The notes under the pieces are model-generated. The model was given only the letters and a program-made list of their open reading frames with translations, made no database searches and had not been told where the DNA came from. A DNA stretch of 41,141 nt from Streptomyces cucumeris (GTDB taxonomy: Bacteria > Actinomycetota > Actinomycetes > Streptomycetales > Streptomycetaceae). This document shows positions 24,208-32,304 of the stretch, piece by piece. How positions within the stretch are numbered: the stretch's first letter is position 1; each line of letters starts with the position of its first letter. The translations under genes and the position numbers were made by a program. The stretch spans positions 1-41,141 of the forward strand of contig NZ_JANCLX010000053.1 in the NCBI RefSeq assembly GCF_024295805.1, written 5' to 3'.

Positions 24208-24986
24208 CAGGAGCCTCCCACCGGTCTGTTGAGCCCCGCGGTCATCCTGCGAAGGGGGTCCTCCGCCGCCGCGCCCCGGCTCCCCTCGGGCGTGGCCACC
24301 GTCAGCGGTGGACGGCCTCCGGCGCGGTCGTCGGCGCGGCCGCCGGAAGCGGGACCGCGGGCGGTGCCGGGAGCCGGACCCGGTGTGTTCGCCACCGTAC
24401 GTCCGGACGCGGGCCGGGGGCTTCCGGCGCCGCCCGGACGCGTGGTCGCGACCGGGAGCGGGACGCCGGGGGAGTGGGGACTCTTGCCGAGGATGTGCAT
24501 GGTGAGGTTGCGGACCTCCGCCCGGATGGGGATCCCGTCGCCGGTGAAACGGGTGTACGTACAGTCGAAACGCATCAGCTGCACCGCGTAGTTGAACCCC
24601 GCGGTGGAGTTGCCCCACTCGAAGGTGAGGCGTTCGTGCTCACCCGCGCCGACGGTCCCGTCCGGAGCGCCGGAGGTGTCCTTCGACAGCGGCTCCACCC
24701 ATGCGAGGAGCTTCTCCACCACCTCACCGCATTCCCGGCCGGCGAAGGTGAGGAGGGAGAGGATGAGGCGTGAGGAACCCAGCGAATAGACGCTCTGCAG
24801 GGCCCCGCTGAACCCCTGCTTCTTCTCGCCTCCGATGGGGTCGGAGATGCCCTCGGCGTTGTGCGAGATGCTGATCTCGGTGGGGTTGTACTGGAGTTCG
24901 ATGAACTGGGACCGGTCCGCCGCGCTGGACAGTCTCGCCTTGCTGACCGCGCGCTGGAGCGAACCCCGCGGGGAAAGGGGACTCAC
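24204..24986 (-). CDS. Afp7-type tube/hub adaptor protein, without a clear LysM
   Basis: About 260 residues; tandem GTG codons at 24989 and 24986 overlap the upstream stop. The N-terminal 165 residues fit the CIS tube-adaptor family: SQFIELQYNPTEISISHNAE, GFSGALQSVYSLGSSRLILS, ERLTFEWGNSTAGFNYAVQL, and RAEVRNLTMHILG. Many relatives end in a LysM fold. Here the final 95 residues are Pro/Gly/Arg-rich low complexity, ending PLRRMTAGLNRPVGG, so LysM is absent or unrecognisable. It should lie between tube and hub. Confidence 0.85.
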   Translation of the reverse strand: MSPLSPRGSLQRAVSKARLSSAADRSQFIELQYNPTEISISHNAEGISDPIGGEKKQGFSGALQSVYSLGSSRLILSLLTFAGRECGEVVEKLLAWVEPLSKDTSGAPDGTVGAGEHERLTFEWGNSTAGFNYAVQLMRFDCTYTRFTGDGIPIRAEVRNLTMHILGKSPHSPGVPLPVATTRPGGAGSPRPASGRTVANTPGPAPGTARGPASGGRADDRAGGRPPLTVATPEGSRGAAAEDPLRRMTAGLNRPVGGSW

Positions 24987-25558
24987 CACTGCTCCAGGAA
25001 TCCGGCGTGCTCGAAGGAGAGCCGCTCCGTCGCGACGGCGTTGCTCTGCGCGCTGAGTTCCGGCCCCGACCACTCCTTGGGGAACGCCTGGCGCAGTACC
25101 CACGTGTGAACGGGTGTCCCCCGATAGTCCCGCAGGGTGATCGTGATGTCCTGCCCGGGGTATTCGGCGGTGTCCCCGTATTCGTGTCCGGTCCACCGCG
25201 CCGCCACATCGGTGAGCCAGTGGTGGACCGCGTCCGACTGGTCCGGGGCCATGGCCCGTTCGAGGGTGACGGCGGAGAATGTGACGCGGTCCGGCAGCAG
25301 ATGGCCGTGGAAGTACTGGCCCCCCTCGTTCACCTCCTTCGAGAGGAACTGCACCTGGAGACCGCGGCAGCTCGACCACGCCCCGAGGTCCAGCTCGTCC
25401 ACCCGTACCTCGAAGCGCATGGCGAGCCCGAGACGGGGGTACTCCCCGGGGCGGCTGCGGGGCGTCCGCCCGGCCACCGCCGGTCCCACGAACTTGTGGG
25501 CGTTGGCCCATGCCTGGTCGGGATGGGTCCACAGGGCGGAGGGCAGCTTGGGTTGCAT
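24983..25558 (-). CDS. Tube-like/tube-initiator protein (gp19-fold)
   Basis: 191 residues. The gp19/Hcp-like tail-tube fold is visible: MRFEVRVDELDLGAWSSCRG, LQVQFLSKEVNEGGQYFHGH, LPDRVTFSAVTLERAMAP, the beta-hairpin ITLRDYRGTPVHTWVLRQAF, and the tail ERLSFEHAGFL. It has an N-terminal extension of about 45 residues compared with the main tube protein. It is one of three tube-type paralogues here and probably makes one of the first rings above the hub (Afp5-like). Its stop overlaps the adaptor start. Confidence 0.88.
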   Translation of the reverse strand: MQPKLPSALWTHPDQAWANAHKFVGPAVAGRTPRSRPGEYPRLGLAMRFEVRVDELDLGAWSSCRGLQVQFLSKEVNEGGQYFHGHLLPDRVTFSAVTLERAMAPDQSDAVHHWLTDVAARWTGHEYGDTAEYPGQDITITLRDYRGTPVHTWVLRQAFPKEWSGPELSAQSNAVATERLSFEHAGFLEQW

Positions 25559-25593
25559 GGTGAGTTCCTTAGGGCTGGCTCAAGGAGAGGGAT

Positions 25594-26124
25594 CTACCGG
25601 ACATGCGTCCGGGAGGATCCGGCGTGGCCGTTCCCCACCGACGCCGTGGGGTTATGAGGGGCGAAGTCGTCGTTGAGGAACCCGGTGTGCACCAGTTCCA
25701 GACTCTCCAGCGCGACCCGGCCGTCCGCACCGCTGAACTCGTTGATGCCCCACGCGACCGGGAAGAACTCCTTGAGCTCCCAGGTCACGGTGGGTACCCC
25801 GGCCCAGTTGACCAGCGCGATGGCACCGGTCAACGGCTCGTTGCGGACCGATGTCTCCGTGAGCCACTCCTGGACGATCTGGGAGTCACCGCAGGCGGCA
25901 CGCGACAGCTTGACCCGCTGGTACTGCGGCACACCCGGATAGACCAGGGGGTGGTTCCAGTTGTCACCGCTGCGGTACTCACACGTCGGCCAGGTCACAT
26001 AGAGTCCGGAGGCACTGGCCCAGTCGCCGAGTTCGTACTCACAGCGGTCGATGGCCACGGTGAAGCTGTGCGTCATGCTCACGGAGCCGAAGAACGAGTC
26101 GCTGAAGTTGATGGAGTCGCGCAT
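25594..26124 (-). CDS. Second tube-like/tube-initiator protein (gp19-fold)
   Basis: 176 residues; GGAGGA lies 7 nt before the ATG. Tube-fold landmarks: THSFTVAIDRCEYELGDWAS, ASGLYVTWPTCEYRSG, PLTGAIALVNWAGVPTVTWE, LKEFFPVAWGINEFSGADGR, and VALESLELVHTGFLNDDF. The last 20 residues are a polar tail. It differs enough from the main tube protein to be a separate ring, likely stacked with the 191-aa paralogue at the baseplate end. The 35-bp gap to that gene has no promoter-like signal. Confidence 0.88.
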   Translation of the reverse strand: MRDSINFSDSFFGSVSMTHSFTVAIDRCEYELGDWASASGLYVTWPTCEYRSGDNWNHPLVYPGVPQYQRVKLSRAACGDSQIVQEWLTETSVRNEPLTGAIALVNWAGVPTVTWELKEFFPVAWGINEFSGADGRVALESLELVHTGFLNDDFAPHNPTASVGNGHAGSSRTHVR

Positions 26125-26171
26125 GGGATTTTCCTCCGTCTCCCCGGGCAGCGGGTAACGCGTCGATCGGA

Positions 26172-28817
26172 CTAGAGAGGTGGCGTCAGCAGGCCGTGGC
26201 GCTCACGCTCGACCACGAGCTCACGGCGGACATGGGTGATGACGCGTTCGTACAGCCGGTCGGCCAGGGCGTCGAGGTGGGCCGGGTTGTCCAGGTCGAC
26301 CAGACGCCGCCGGGACAGCACAGCCAGCGTCTCCCGCACTCTGTGCCATTCGCCGGACTCCTGGGAGGAGACGGGAGAAGGTGGCGCGCCACCGGTGCCG
26401 GGTGCACGGCCGCCTCTCCCGTCGGTGGGAAGAGGCCCCAGGGAGGGTGAACCGGAGGCAGTCCCGGGCGAGGTCCCCGTGTCCACGGTGGAGGACGGGA
26501 CGGGGAGAACACCTGATGAAGCGCCCTGAGCCGGGGCCTCGAACGCGGAGACCGCGGCGGGCTGCTGGACGGACGTGCGGTGTGCCCGGCGTCTGAGGTG
26601 GGTGAGCGGCAGCCGTTCGCCGTCGGCCGCACGGTGTGTGTCCGGACCCGTGAGACCCGGGGCGTCGCCGAGGACCGAGGTGCCACCCACGGCTTCCTGC
26701 CACACCACGTGCGCCAGTGCGTACGCGGGCACCGCGGTGTGCTGCTCCGCCGTGGGCTCCCGCTCGCCGTCGGGCACGGTGTGCGGGGGTACGGCACGCA
26801 GATGCCGTGGAGCGTCGTGGCGACGCCTCTCCGTGGTTTCCATCTCCTCGGGGGCCGAATGCACCAGGCGCGGTGCGGTGGGCCAGGGGCCAGGGGAGGT
26901 ACGGCTGTTGTCCGGGTCGGGCGATGGAACGGGCGCGACGGGTACGGCCGGATCCCATGGCGTTCGCGGAGTCGCGAGCGTCGCGGCACCACCCGGCGGC
27001 AGGGGCACCGGACCCCGCCGGTGGACGAGGGGCGGATACGTGGTGACGGCGGAGGCCCCGTCGTGGGCCGGGAGCGTGCTGGGGGCGAGGAGCGTGGCCG
27101 GGTCGCTGTCCATTCGCGTGAGCCTGAGTGGGGACACCGTTGCCGGGGACGGGAGGGATCGCGGAGCGGCAGGTGTCCCGGTGCCGTCCGTGGTGGCGTT
27201 GCGGGAGGGCGTGGCGGCCGGGTGTTCCGCCGGGCTCTCCGCGACGGCAGGCCGATCCGTGGCGCTGTCATCGGAGGTATTCGGCCGTGGGGCGGTTGGC
27301 TGGTCGACGCGTTCGGCGGGGGTGGTGTATCCGGTGTGTTGCGGGCGCTCGTGGGGCCGGGACTCGGCCTCCGCCACGTTTGTGGTCGGGGCCGCGTCGG
27401 GCCGCGCCTCCTCGCCGTGTGCCGGGCTGTCCGTACGGGCAATCGGCGACACGGGGGAGTCGGGTCCGTTCGGAGAGGGATTCGTTCCGGTCAGGGGTGC
27501 CGGTGTACTGACCTTGCGCGTCACGGAGCCGTTCGATGGCACGTCGGACGTCATGTCAACGGGAGTCAATGGCAACGCCGGAGAGGGCCCGGTGGTGTCG
27601 AGCAAGGGTGCGACGGCGTCGTCAGCCGCGGTCACGGCCGATGCGGGTTCACCGGATGTGTCCTCCTCCGATTCCGTGGCCGCTGAGACACGGCCACCAC
27701 CTCGGCGCGGTGTGGAGTGCCGAGGCACAGGGAGGCTGCTGGACGACGTTGTGTCCTCCACGGCGCTCTCCTCACGTCGTCCCTGCTGATGGGCACCCCG
27801 CGCGTGCCGCAGACTCCATGCCGCCTCCCAGGTCGGCGGTGTGTCATCCGGCCGGGTGGCGAGGGAATCGGTGTCGCTGTCGTCAGCCGTCCTGGTCGCC
27901 GCCGCGGACGGCCGCGGGGTGTGCCCGGCAGCCAGGTTCCTCTTCCGCGATTCGGCCAGGGACGCCCGCGAGCCCGTTCTGACCTGCGGTTCGGGGGCGG
28001 CCGCGGGTTCTGTGGTGTCGGGTGGCGCGGGGCGGTCCGAGCGCCCGGCGGGTCCGTTGCCCTGGTTCATACGGGCCTGGACATACGTGGGTGTGTCGGT
28101 GTTGGTCCGGACCATCCAGGCCGGGCGGAAGGCGTCCAGCATGACGTCGAACTCGGAGCGTGTGGGCGGTGGTGTCACCGGACGCGGCTCGCCGACGAAC
28201 TCGCCCGTCGCCTGGGTGAGTGGGCGTGGAGCGAGTGCGCCCGCGGGTGCCGTACCCGTGACCATCACACGGCGCTCCGGGACGTCCGGGAGGTGGTCTT
28301 CCGACGCGGCGGTGGCGGCGGCGGTGGCGTCCTCGGGCATGAGGGCGGGGGCGACGGGGTCGGCGGTGGTGCCGTCAGCCGCGGCGCTGACCGCGGTGTT
28401 CAGGGAGCCGGTGGAGACCATGGGCATACGGACCCGTTCCGTCTTCCCGGGCAGCGGCCTCCCGCCGTCCGCCGCCACCACCGTGCCGGGCACACCACCC
28501 GCGTCGGCGATCTCATCCGGGACGGAGAGGGCGGCGGATGTGACGGCTGCCGGGGCCGTCGTCACCAGCCCGTCCACCCGCCCCCTCGGTACCTCCCCGC
28601 GACGCGGAGCCGGTGTGCGGTGGATCAGGGGGTAGGACATTGCGGCGACGGCCGTCCGGCTCGCGGCCACGGTCCATGGGGTCGTGGGAACCGTGGTGCC
28701 CAACACCGGAAGCCGTCGCCACGCTCCACGCTCTCCCCGCGCCATGGTGGTCGCCGTCGGCTCCGCCGGGCGCTTCCTGGTGAACCAGGACCACATGGAC
28801 TTCCACGACCACCGCAC
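26172..28817 (-). CDS. 881-aa disordered Pro/Thr/Ser-rich protein inside the CIS operon
   Basis: The GTG start at 28817 has AAGGAGG 5 nt upstream, so translation is well supported. The first 20 residues are Trp/Lys/Arg-rich (WSWKSMWSWFTRKRP). The next 800 are low-complexity Thr/Pro/Ala/Ser/Asp/Arg with no visible fold or membrane helix. The last 45 form an amphipathic helical motif (LVDLDNPAHLDALADRLYER, VITHVRRELVVERERHGLL), which I believe recurs at the end of similar proteins in actinobacterial CIS loci. The position between small assembly genes and tube genes suggests a structural or assembly partner. The helix may dock while the disordered arm spans a distance. It has no resemblance to the helical tape measures of phages. 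Confidence 0.7.
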   Translation of the reverse strand: MRWSWKSMWSWFTRKRPAEPTATTMARGERGAWRRLPVLGTTVPTTPWTVAASRTAVAAMSYPLIHRTPAPRRGEVPRGRVDGLVTTAPAAVTSAALSVPDEIADAGGVPGTVVAADGGRPLPGKTERVRMPMVSTGSLNTAVSAAADGTTADPVAPALMPEDATAAATAASEDHLPDVPERRVMVTGTAPAGALAPRPLTQATGEFVGEPRPVTPPPTRSEFDVMLDAFRPAWMVRTNTDTPTYVQARMNQGNGPAGRSDRPAPPDTTEPAAAPEPQVRTGSRASLAESRKRNLAAGHTPRPSAAATRTADDSDTDSLATRPDDTPPTWEAAWSLRHARGAHQQGRREESAVEDTTSSSSLPVPRHSTPRRGGGRVSAATESEEDTSGEPASAVTAADDAVAPLLDTTGPSPALPLTPVDMTSDVPSNGSVTRKVSTPAPLTGTNPSPNGPDSPVSPIARTDSPAHGEEARPDAAPTTNVAEAESRPHERPQHTGYTTPAERVDQPTAPRPNTSDDSATDRPAVAESPAEHPAATPSRNATTDGTGTPAAPRSLPSPATVSPLRLTRMDSDPATLLAPSTLPAHDGASAVTTYPPLVHRRGPVPLPPGGAATLATPRTPWDPAVPVAPVPSPDPDNSRTSPGPWPTAPRLVHSAPEEMETTERRRHDAPRHLRAVPPHTVPDGEREPTAEQHTAVPAYALAHVVWQEAVGGTSVLGDAPGLTGPDTHRAADGERLPLTHLRRRAHRTSVQQPAAVSAFEAPAQGASSGVLPVPSSTVDTGTSPGTASGSPSLGPLPTDGRGGRAPGTGGAPPSPVSSQESGEWHRVRETLAVLSRRRLVDLDNPAHLDALADRLYERVITHVRRELVVERERHGLLTPPL

Positions 28818-28852
28818 GGCGGCCTCCTTCCCGAAACCGCGGGGGACGTACG

Positions 28853-29023
28853 TCAGTCACCCGACGTGTCGCTCGCGGCGATCTTCTGGTTGATCCGGCC
28901 GATCTCCTCGATCACCCGGCGGCGAACCGGGTGCTCCAGGTCGAGAACGGAATCGGCGGACCAGTGCAGGTAGTAGGCGACGTAGACGACCTCCTCCCAG
29001 AGACGGTCGACCGCATACGTCAG
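28853..29023 (-). CDS. 56-aa conserved small CIS-operon protein (DUF6760-like), apparent CTG start
   Basis: The frame reads L/M-T-Y-A-V-D-R-L-W-E-E-V-V-Y-V-A-Y-Y-L-H, then DSVLDLEHPVRRRVIEEIGR, INQKIAA, and ends at 28853. It resembles the short proteins of actinobacterial CIS loci that typically begin V-T-Y. Here the codon at that position is CTG, overlapping the upstream stop (CTGA), and no ATG, GTG or TTG lies near it in frame. Either CTG is used, or re-initiation from the overlapping stop drives translation. The strong codon bias and motif support a real gene; the function is unknown and the family name is from memory. Confidence 0.65.
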   Translation of the reverse strand: MTYAVDRLWEEVVYVAYYLHWSADSVLDLEHPVRRRVIEEIGRINQKIAASDTSGD

Positions 29024-29421
29024 GATTCCCCCGGCGACTCCCCGGCGACGTCCACGAGGAACTCATGGGCGCATGACGGGCAGCTGATCTGTGCCTCCGT
29101 GCGGCCCTCCTGATTGATCCTGCGGTACAGGTCCTGGAGGAACGCCAGATCCGAGGCGAAGAGGTTCTCGATGGTGTCCGTGGTGACCTGGGGGACCTCA
29201 CCGATGCGGGTGACGGTCCGGGCCAGCAGCTGCACCGTCAGATACGCGGGGTTCTGCTGCACCTTGGGGTCCGTCTGCGGTGCGATCTCGTCCCGCGCGG
29301 TGGCGAGCCGCATCAGCCCCTCGCGGTGGACCCGTCCCTGCGCGTCCACGTAGCCGCGGGGGAGGACGAAGGGGTACTCCGTGCGCATGGTCCGGCCGTC
29401 CGTTCCCTGGATGTCGCTCAT
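29020..29421 (-). CDS. Tail assembly-type small protein with CxxC motif
   Basis: 133 residues. It begins 2 bp after the tube stop and overlaps the 56-aa gene. The middle is helical (YPFVLPRGYVDAQGRVHREG, NPAYLTVQLLARTVTRIGEV, IENLFASDLAFLQDLYRRIN). The C-terminus carries a single CPSCAHEF knuckle that could bind zinc, perhaps as a dimer. Position directly after the tube gene and the general character match the tail assembly/tape-measure chaperone slot of phage tails and the equivalent small gene of CIS operons. No enzymatic function is suggested. Confidence 0.7.
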   Translation of the reverse strand: MSDIQGTDGRTMRTEYPFVLPRGYVDAQGRVHREGLMRLATARDEIAPQTDPKVQQNPAYLTVQLLARTVTRIGEVPQVTTDTIENLFASDLAFLQDLYRRINQEGRTEAQISCPSCAHEFLVDVAGESPGES

Positions 29422-29423
29422 GG

Positions 29424-29885
29424 CTAGCCGACCGGCATCTGCTGGATGCGTTCACAGGTGAACGTGACCGACTCGAGGACGACCTCCGACGAACCCGCCT
29501 TGAGGTTGGTCACCTCGATCTTGCTGGGCCATGCGCCGTGCAGCCGGTAGAACATGCGCGGCGTGCTCTCTCCCGCGCCCATGAGCTTGAGGTCGGCGCC
29601 CATCCGGGCGGCGGGCTGTCCCATCCGCACCGCCTCGTGCATGGCCCAGATGGTCGCGCTGCCGTCGACGCCCCGCTTGAGGGTCACGGTGGGCGGTTTG
29701 GTCTTGCCGAACTGCTTGGTGTGCACGATGGCACCGGTCATCGCGTTGGTGGCGATGTACTCGGCGGGCTCGACCTCGGTGGTGATCCCGCCCAGTTCGG
29801 AGAAGTAGGCGGGGGCGGCGCCGTCGAAGGTGACGACGAAGGACGCCGCGGTGATGGCCTGCGGGAGGCTCTGGTCAAGTGACAT
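29424..29885 (-). CDS. CIS inner tube protein (Afp1/gp19-like)
   Basis: 153 residues, standard for this family. Tube-fold motifs: ITAASFVVTFDGAAPAYFSE, LGGITTEVEPAEYI, FGKTKPPTVTLKRGVDGS, PRMFYRLHGAWPSKIEVTNL, and SSEVVLESVTFTCERIQQ. Hexamers stack to form the inner tube propelled at contraction. It follows the sheath gene by 19 bp and is presumably expressed at comparably high level. No good Shine-Dalgarno sequence precedes the ATG, which is odd for such an abundant protein and suggests coupling to sheath translation. Confidence 0.93.
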   Translation of the reverse strand: MSLDQSLPQAITAASFVVTFDGAAPAYFSELGGITTEVEPAEYIATNAMTGAIVHTKQFGKTKPPTVTLKRGVDGSATIWAMHEAVRMGQPAARMGADLKLMGAGESTPRMFYRLHGAWPSKIEVTNLKAGSSEVVLESVTFTCERIQQMPVG

Positions 29886-29904
29886 GTCAGTGATGGTCCG
29901 TGTT

Positions 29905-31464
29905 CTACTCGTTGAGGGACGAGCCCTGCGCGAACTGGGAGAGTCTGAAGACGACGAACTCGGCGGGTTTCACCGGGGCGATTCCGATGTCGACGGTGAG
30001 GACTCCCGCGTCACGGTTCTCCGGCGGGTTGTTGTCCGCGTTGCACCGTACGAAGAACGCTTCCTCCGGGGTGCGTCCGAAGAGCGCTCCGGAACGCCAG
30101 ACCCTGGTGAGGAACATGGAGGCGGTGCGCTCCACGCCATTCCAGAGGTGTTCGTTGTTGGGCTCGAAGACCACCCAGTTGGTGCCGTCCAGAATGGACT
30201 TCTCGACGTAATTGAACAGGCGGCGCACATTGAGGTAGCGCCACTCGGGATCGCTCGACAGGGTACGGGCTCCCCACACCCGTACGCCCTGTCCGGGGAA
30301 GATGCGCAGGCAGTTCACCCCGAGCGGATTGAGTACCGCCTGCTCGCCCTTGGTGGCCGCGACCTCCAGGGCGAGGGCCCCGCGGATCACTTCATTGGCG
30401 GGGGCCTTGTGCACACCGCGCGTCGCGTCGTTGCGGGACCACACCCCGGCCATATGGCCGCTCGGCGGGAGGAAGTCCGGCCTCTTGGTGACCGGGTTCA
30501 TGACCTTGATCCACGGCCAGTAGAGCGCGGCGTACTTGGAGTCGAAACCGGAGAAGTCCTGACGCCACTCGCGCACGTGCTGGGCCTTGAGGCCGGGCAG
30601 CGGGTCCAGGATGGCCACCCGGTCACCCATGAGTTCGCAGTGCGCGATCAGGGCCGACTGCACGGCCTTGACCCCTTCGGCGTCGATGGTTCCGCTGCGG
30701 TAGGCGGCCATCAGGTCGGGCACGGCCACCATGGTGATGTCGTCGATGGCCTCCAGGCCGGACAGCCCGGAGCGCTCGGCCGCGTCACCGATGAACTCGG
30801 TGGGGTCCAGACGTCCGGACGTCACGGGGACCGGAGTCCGCGCCGGGGTCAGCGAGACCTTGGCGCCGGTGGCGGGGCGCGCGAGAGTCGCTCCTTTGAT
30901 TTCCTCCAGTGTGATCAGGGCGGACTTCCGCAGGGCGGTGGTCACATGTGACGGCCCACGCTTGACCGTGACGTTGTCGTAGACCTCCGCCACCTGGCCG
31001 TCCTGGCTGACGACCAGCTTGAACGCGTCGTCGGCGCCCTCGCCGGCGTCCTGGACCTCCACGGTCACGGTCGGCGCGCCCTCCCCGGCGTCCGACTTCA
31101 CCAGGGCGACGGCGAGGGCGGGACGGTCCCCGGCCGGAGCGGGGAGTTCGCCGCGCACCTGTGCCGGTGCGAGCGCGGGAGTCTCGTGTGCGGTGGCCGC
31201 CCCGTCTCCGAGGCTCACGATGTACGCGTTGCCGCCGCCGTTCTGGAAGTAGCCGTAGACGGCCTGGGGCAGGTAGGCGTCGGCGATGAATTCACCGAAG
31301 ACGCTGTTGTACTGGTCCCAGCTGGTGATCAGGACGGCTTCGTGGACGGGGCCTTTCGCGGTGAATCCGACGAAGGCCGCCGTGGCCGTGCCGACACCCT
31401 GAATGGGTTTGATTCCAGAAGACGTTTCCTCGACGTAAACGCCTGGAGTCAGATAGTTGGGCAA
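29905..31464 (-). CDS. Contractile tail sheath protein (Afp2-4 type)
   Basis: About 519 residues from a TTG at 31464, preceded by AGGAG at 4 nt and giving the common sheath N-terminus PNYLTPGVYVEETSSG. An ATG at 31482 is in frame but lacks a binding site. Further landmarks are GVGTATAAFVGFTAKGPVHE, a variable middle domain, and the conserved C-terminal domain (GVRVWGARTLSSDPEWRYLN, RLFNYVEKSILDGTNWVVFE, FFVRCNADNNPPENRDAGVL, VDIGIAPVKPAEFVVFRLSQ). A single sheath gene serves here, in contrast to three in Afp/PVC. As the first gene of the leftward operon, its promoter should lie in 31465-31641. Confidence 0.95.
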   Translation of the reverse strand: MPNYLTPGVYVEETSSGIKPIQGVGTATAAFVGFTAKGPVHEAVLITSWDQYNSVFGEFIADAYLPQAVYGYFQNGGGNAYIVSLGDGAATAHETPALAPAQVRGELPAPAGDRPALAVALVKSDAGEGAPTVTVEVQDAGEGADDAFKLVVSQDGQVAEVYDNVTVKRGPSHVTTALRKSALITLEEIKGATLARPATGAKVSLTPARTPVPVTSGRLDPTEFIGDAAERSGLSGLEAIDDITMVAVPDLMAAYRSGTIDAEGVKAVQSALIAHCELMGDRVAILDPLPGLKAQHVREWRQDFSGFDSKYAALYWPWIKVMNPVTKRPDFLPPSGHMAGVWSRNDATRGVHKAPANEVIRGALALEVAATKGEQAVLNPLGVNCLRIFPGQGVRVWGARTLSSDPEWRYLNVRRLFNYVEKSILDGTNWVVFEPNNEHLWNGVERTASMFLTRVWRSGALFGRTPEEAFFVRCNADNNPPENRDAGVLTVDIGIAPVKPAEFVVFRLSQFAQGSSLNE

Positions 31465-31641
31465 CGCGCTCCTCGCTTTCATGTATGGCGCGGATCGAGG
31501 ATTCCACGCGAGAACGTGTCGGGGCAGTCATCAACAGATGCCCGATGAGGCAGTCCGGAGCTCCCTTGCGGGAAGGCGGCCACGGCTCGTTCGTCCGACC
31601 GCTCGTCCCTCGTCCGGGAACGGGCCTGTGTACAGGCTGAG
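31465..31641. promoter_or_regulatory. Divergent control region between sheath operon and Pvc16-type gene
   Basis: This 177-bp gap separates the two divergent CIS transcripts and must carry both promoters. I see no perfect dyad or classic hexamer pair. The sequence near 31620-31640 (GTGTACAGGCTGA) before the rightward gene includes the small dyad TGTACA at 31629-31634. No binding protein can be assigned. Confidence 0.4.
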
Positions 31642-32256
31642 ATGATGATGGATTCGGTCACGCATTCCTTGGCGGCATGGCTGGCGCTGCACCTTCCGGA
31701 CACCGGTCTGTGCTTCGATGCCGGCCGTCGGAAGAACCAGGAGGGCGACGCGGAAACGACCCTGACGGCCTTTCTCTATGACGTCCGGGAGGAACCACAC
31801 CGGCAGAGTGGTGAGATGTACGTCCGCAACGCAGAGGCGATGGCCGTGGGCAGGGTCGGGCCCACCCGGCTGTTCCGGTACTCCTACCGGCTCACGGCCC
31901 GCGCACCGCGGTGGGATGAGGCGCAGCGGCTGCTGGGTGATGTGATGTGCGCGGCGGTGGGTTCTCCGACGATCCCGGTCGGCACGCCGAGCGGCGCACG
32001 CACCGGAGGTACACCGCTCACCATGCCCCTGATCGTCGCCCCGCCCGACGCGGTCGCCTTCCCCCGGGGGTGGCACGAGGAGCCCGTGCCGACCTCGCCG
32101 CCGCTCCATCTCGCGCTGCTGGCCCCGTTGCACCCGCGCATGGACATCGGCGTCGAGGCTCCGCCCCGGTCGGTGGACGTCGGCGTGGGAACGGTGGAGG
32201 GACAGCCTCCACACCGCCGTACCCGTTCCCTGCCCCGCTCTCGTATCAGGGAGTAG
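31642..32256 (+). CDS. Pvc16-type tail terminator (DUF4255 protein)
   Basis: 204 residues; three successive ATGs open the frame. The N-terminal 150 residues match the DUF4255/Pvc16 N-terminal family: SVTHSLAAWLALHLPDTGLC, LTAFLYDVREEPHRQSG, TRLFRYSYRLTARAPRWDEA, QRLLGDVMCAAVGSP. The last 70 are Pro/Arg-rich. Such proteins form the hexameric cap ending the tube and sheath and setting completed length. It is the only structural CIS gene on the plus strand, divergent from the sheath. In other loci it is often followed by an AAA+ ATPase, which is not found here. Confidence 0.88.
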   Translation: MMMDSVTHSLAAWLALHLPDTGLCFDAGRRKNQEGDAETTLTAFLYDVREEPHRQSGEMYVRNAEAMAVGRVGPTRLFRYSYRLTARAPRWDEAQRLLGDVMCAAVGSPTIPVGTPSGARTGGTPLTMPLIVAPPDAVAFPRGWHEEPVPTSPPLHLALLAPLHPRMDIGVEAPPRSVDVGVGTVEGQPPHRRTRSLPRSRIRE

Positions 32257-32304
32257 CCGTTCAGGGAGTAGCCGTCCCCGCGGGAAGGCGGGATCTGTGA
32301 GGGG

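Noticed and set aside
26575..27789. Rightward frame of 404 codons opposite the 881-aa gene
   Set aside because: It is an antisense shadow in GC-rich low-complexity sequence; the leftward frame has a strong ribosome binding site and fits the operon.
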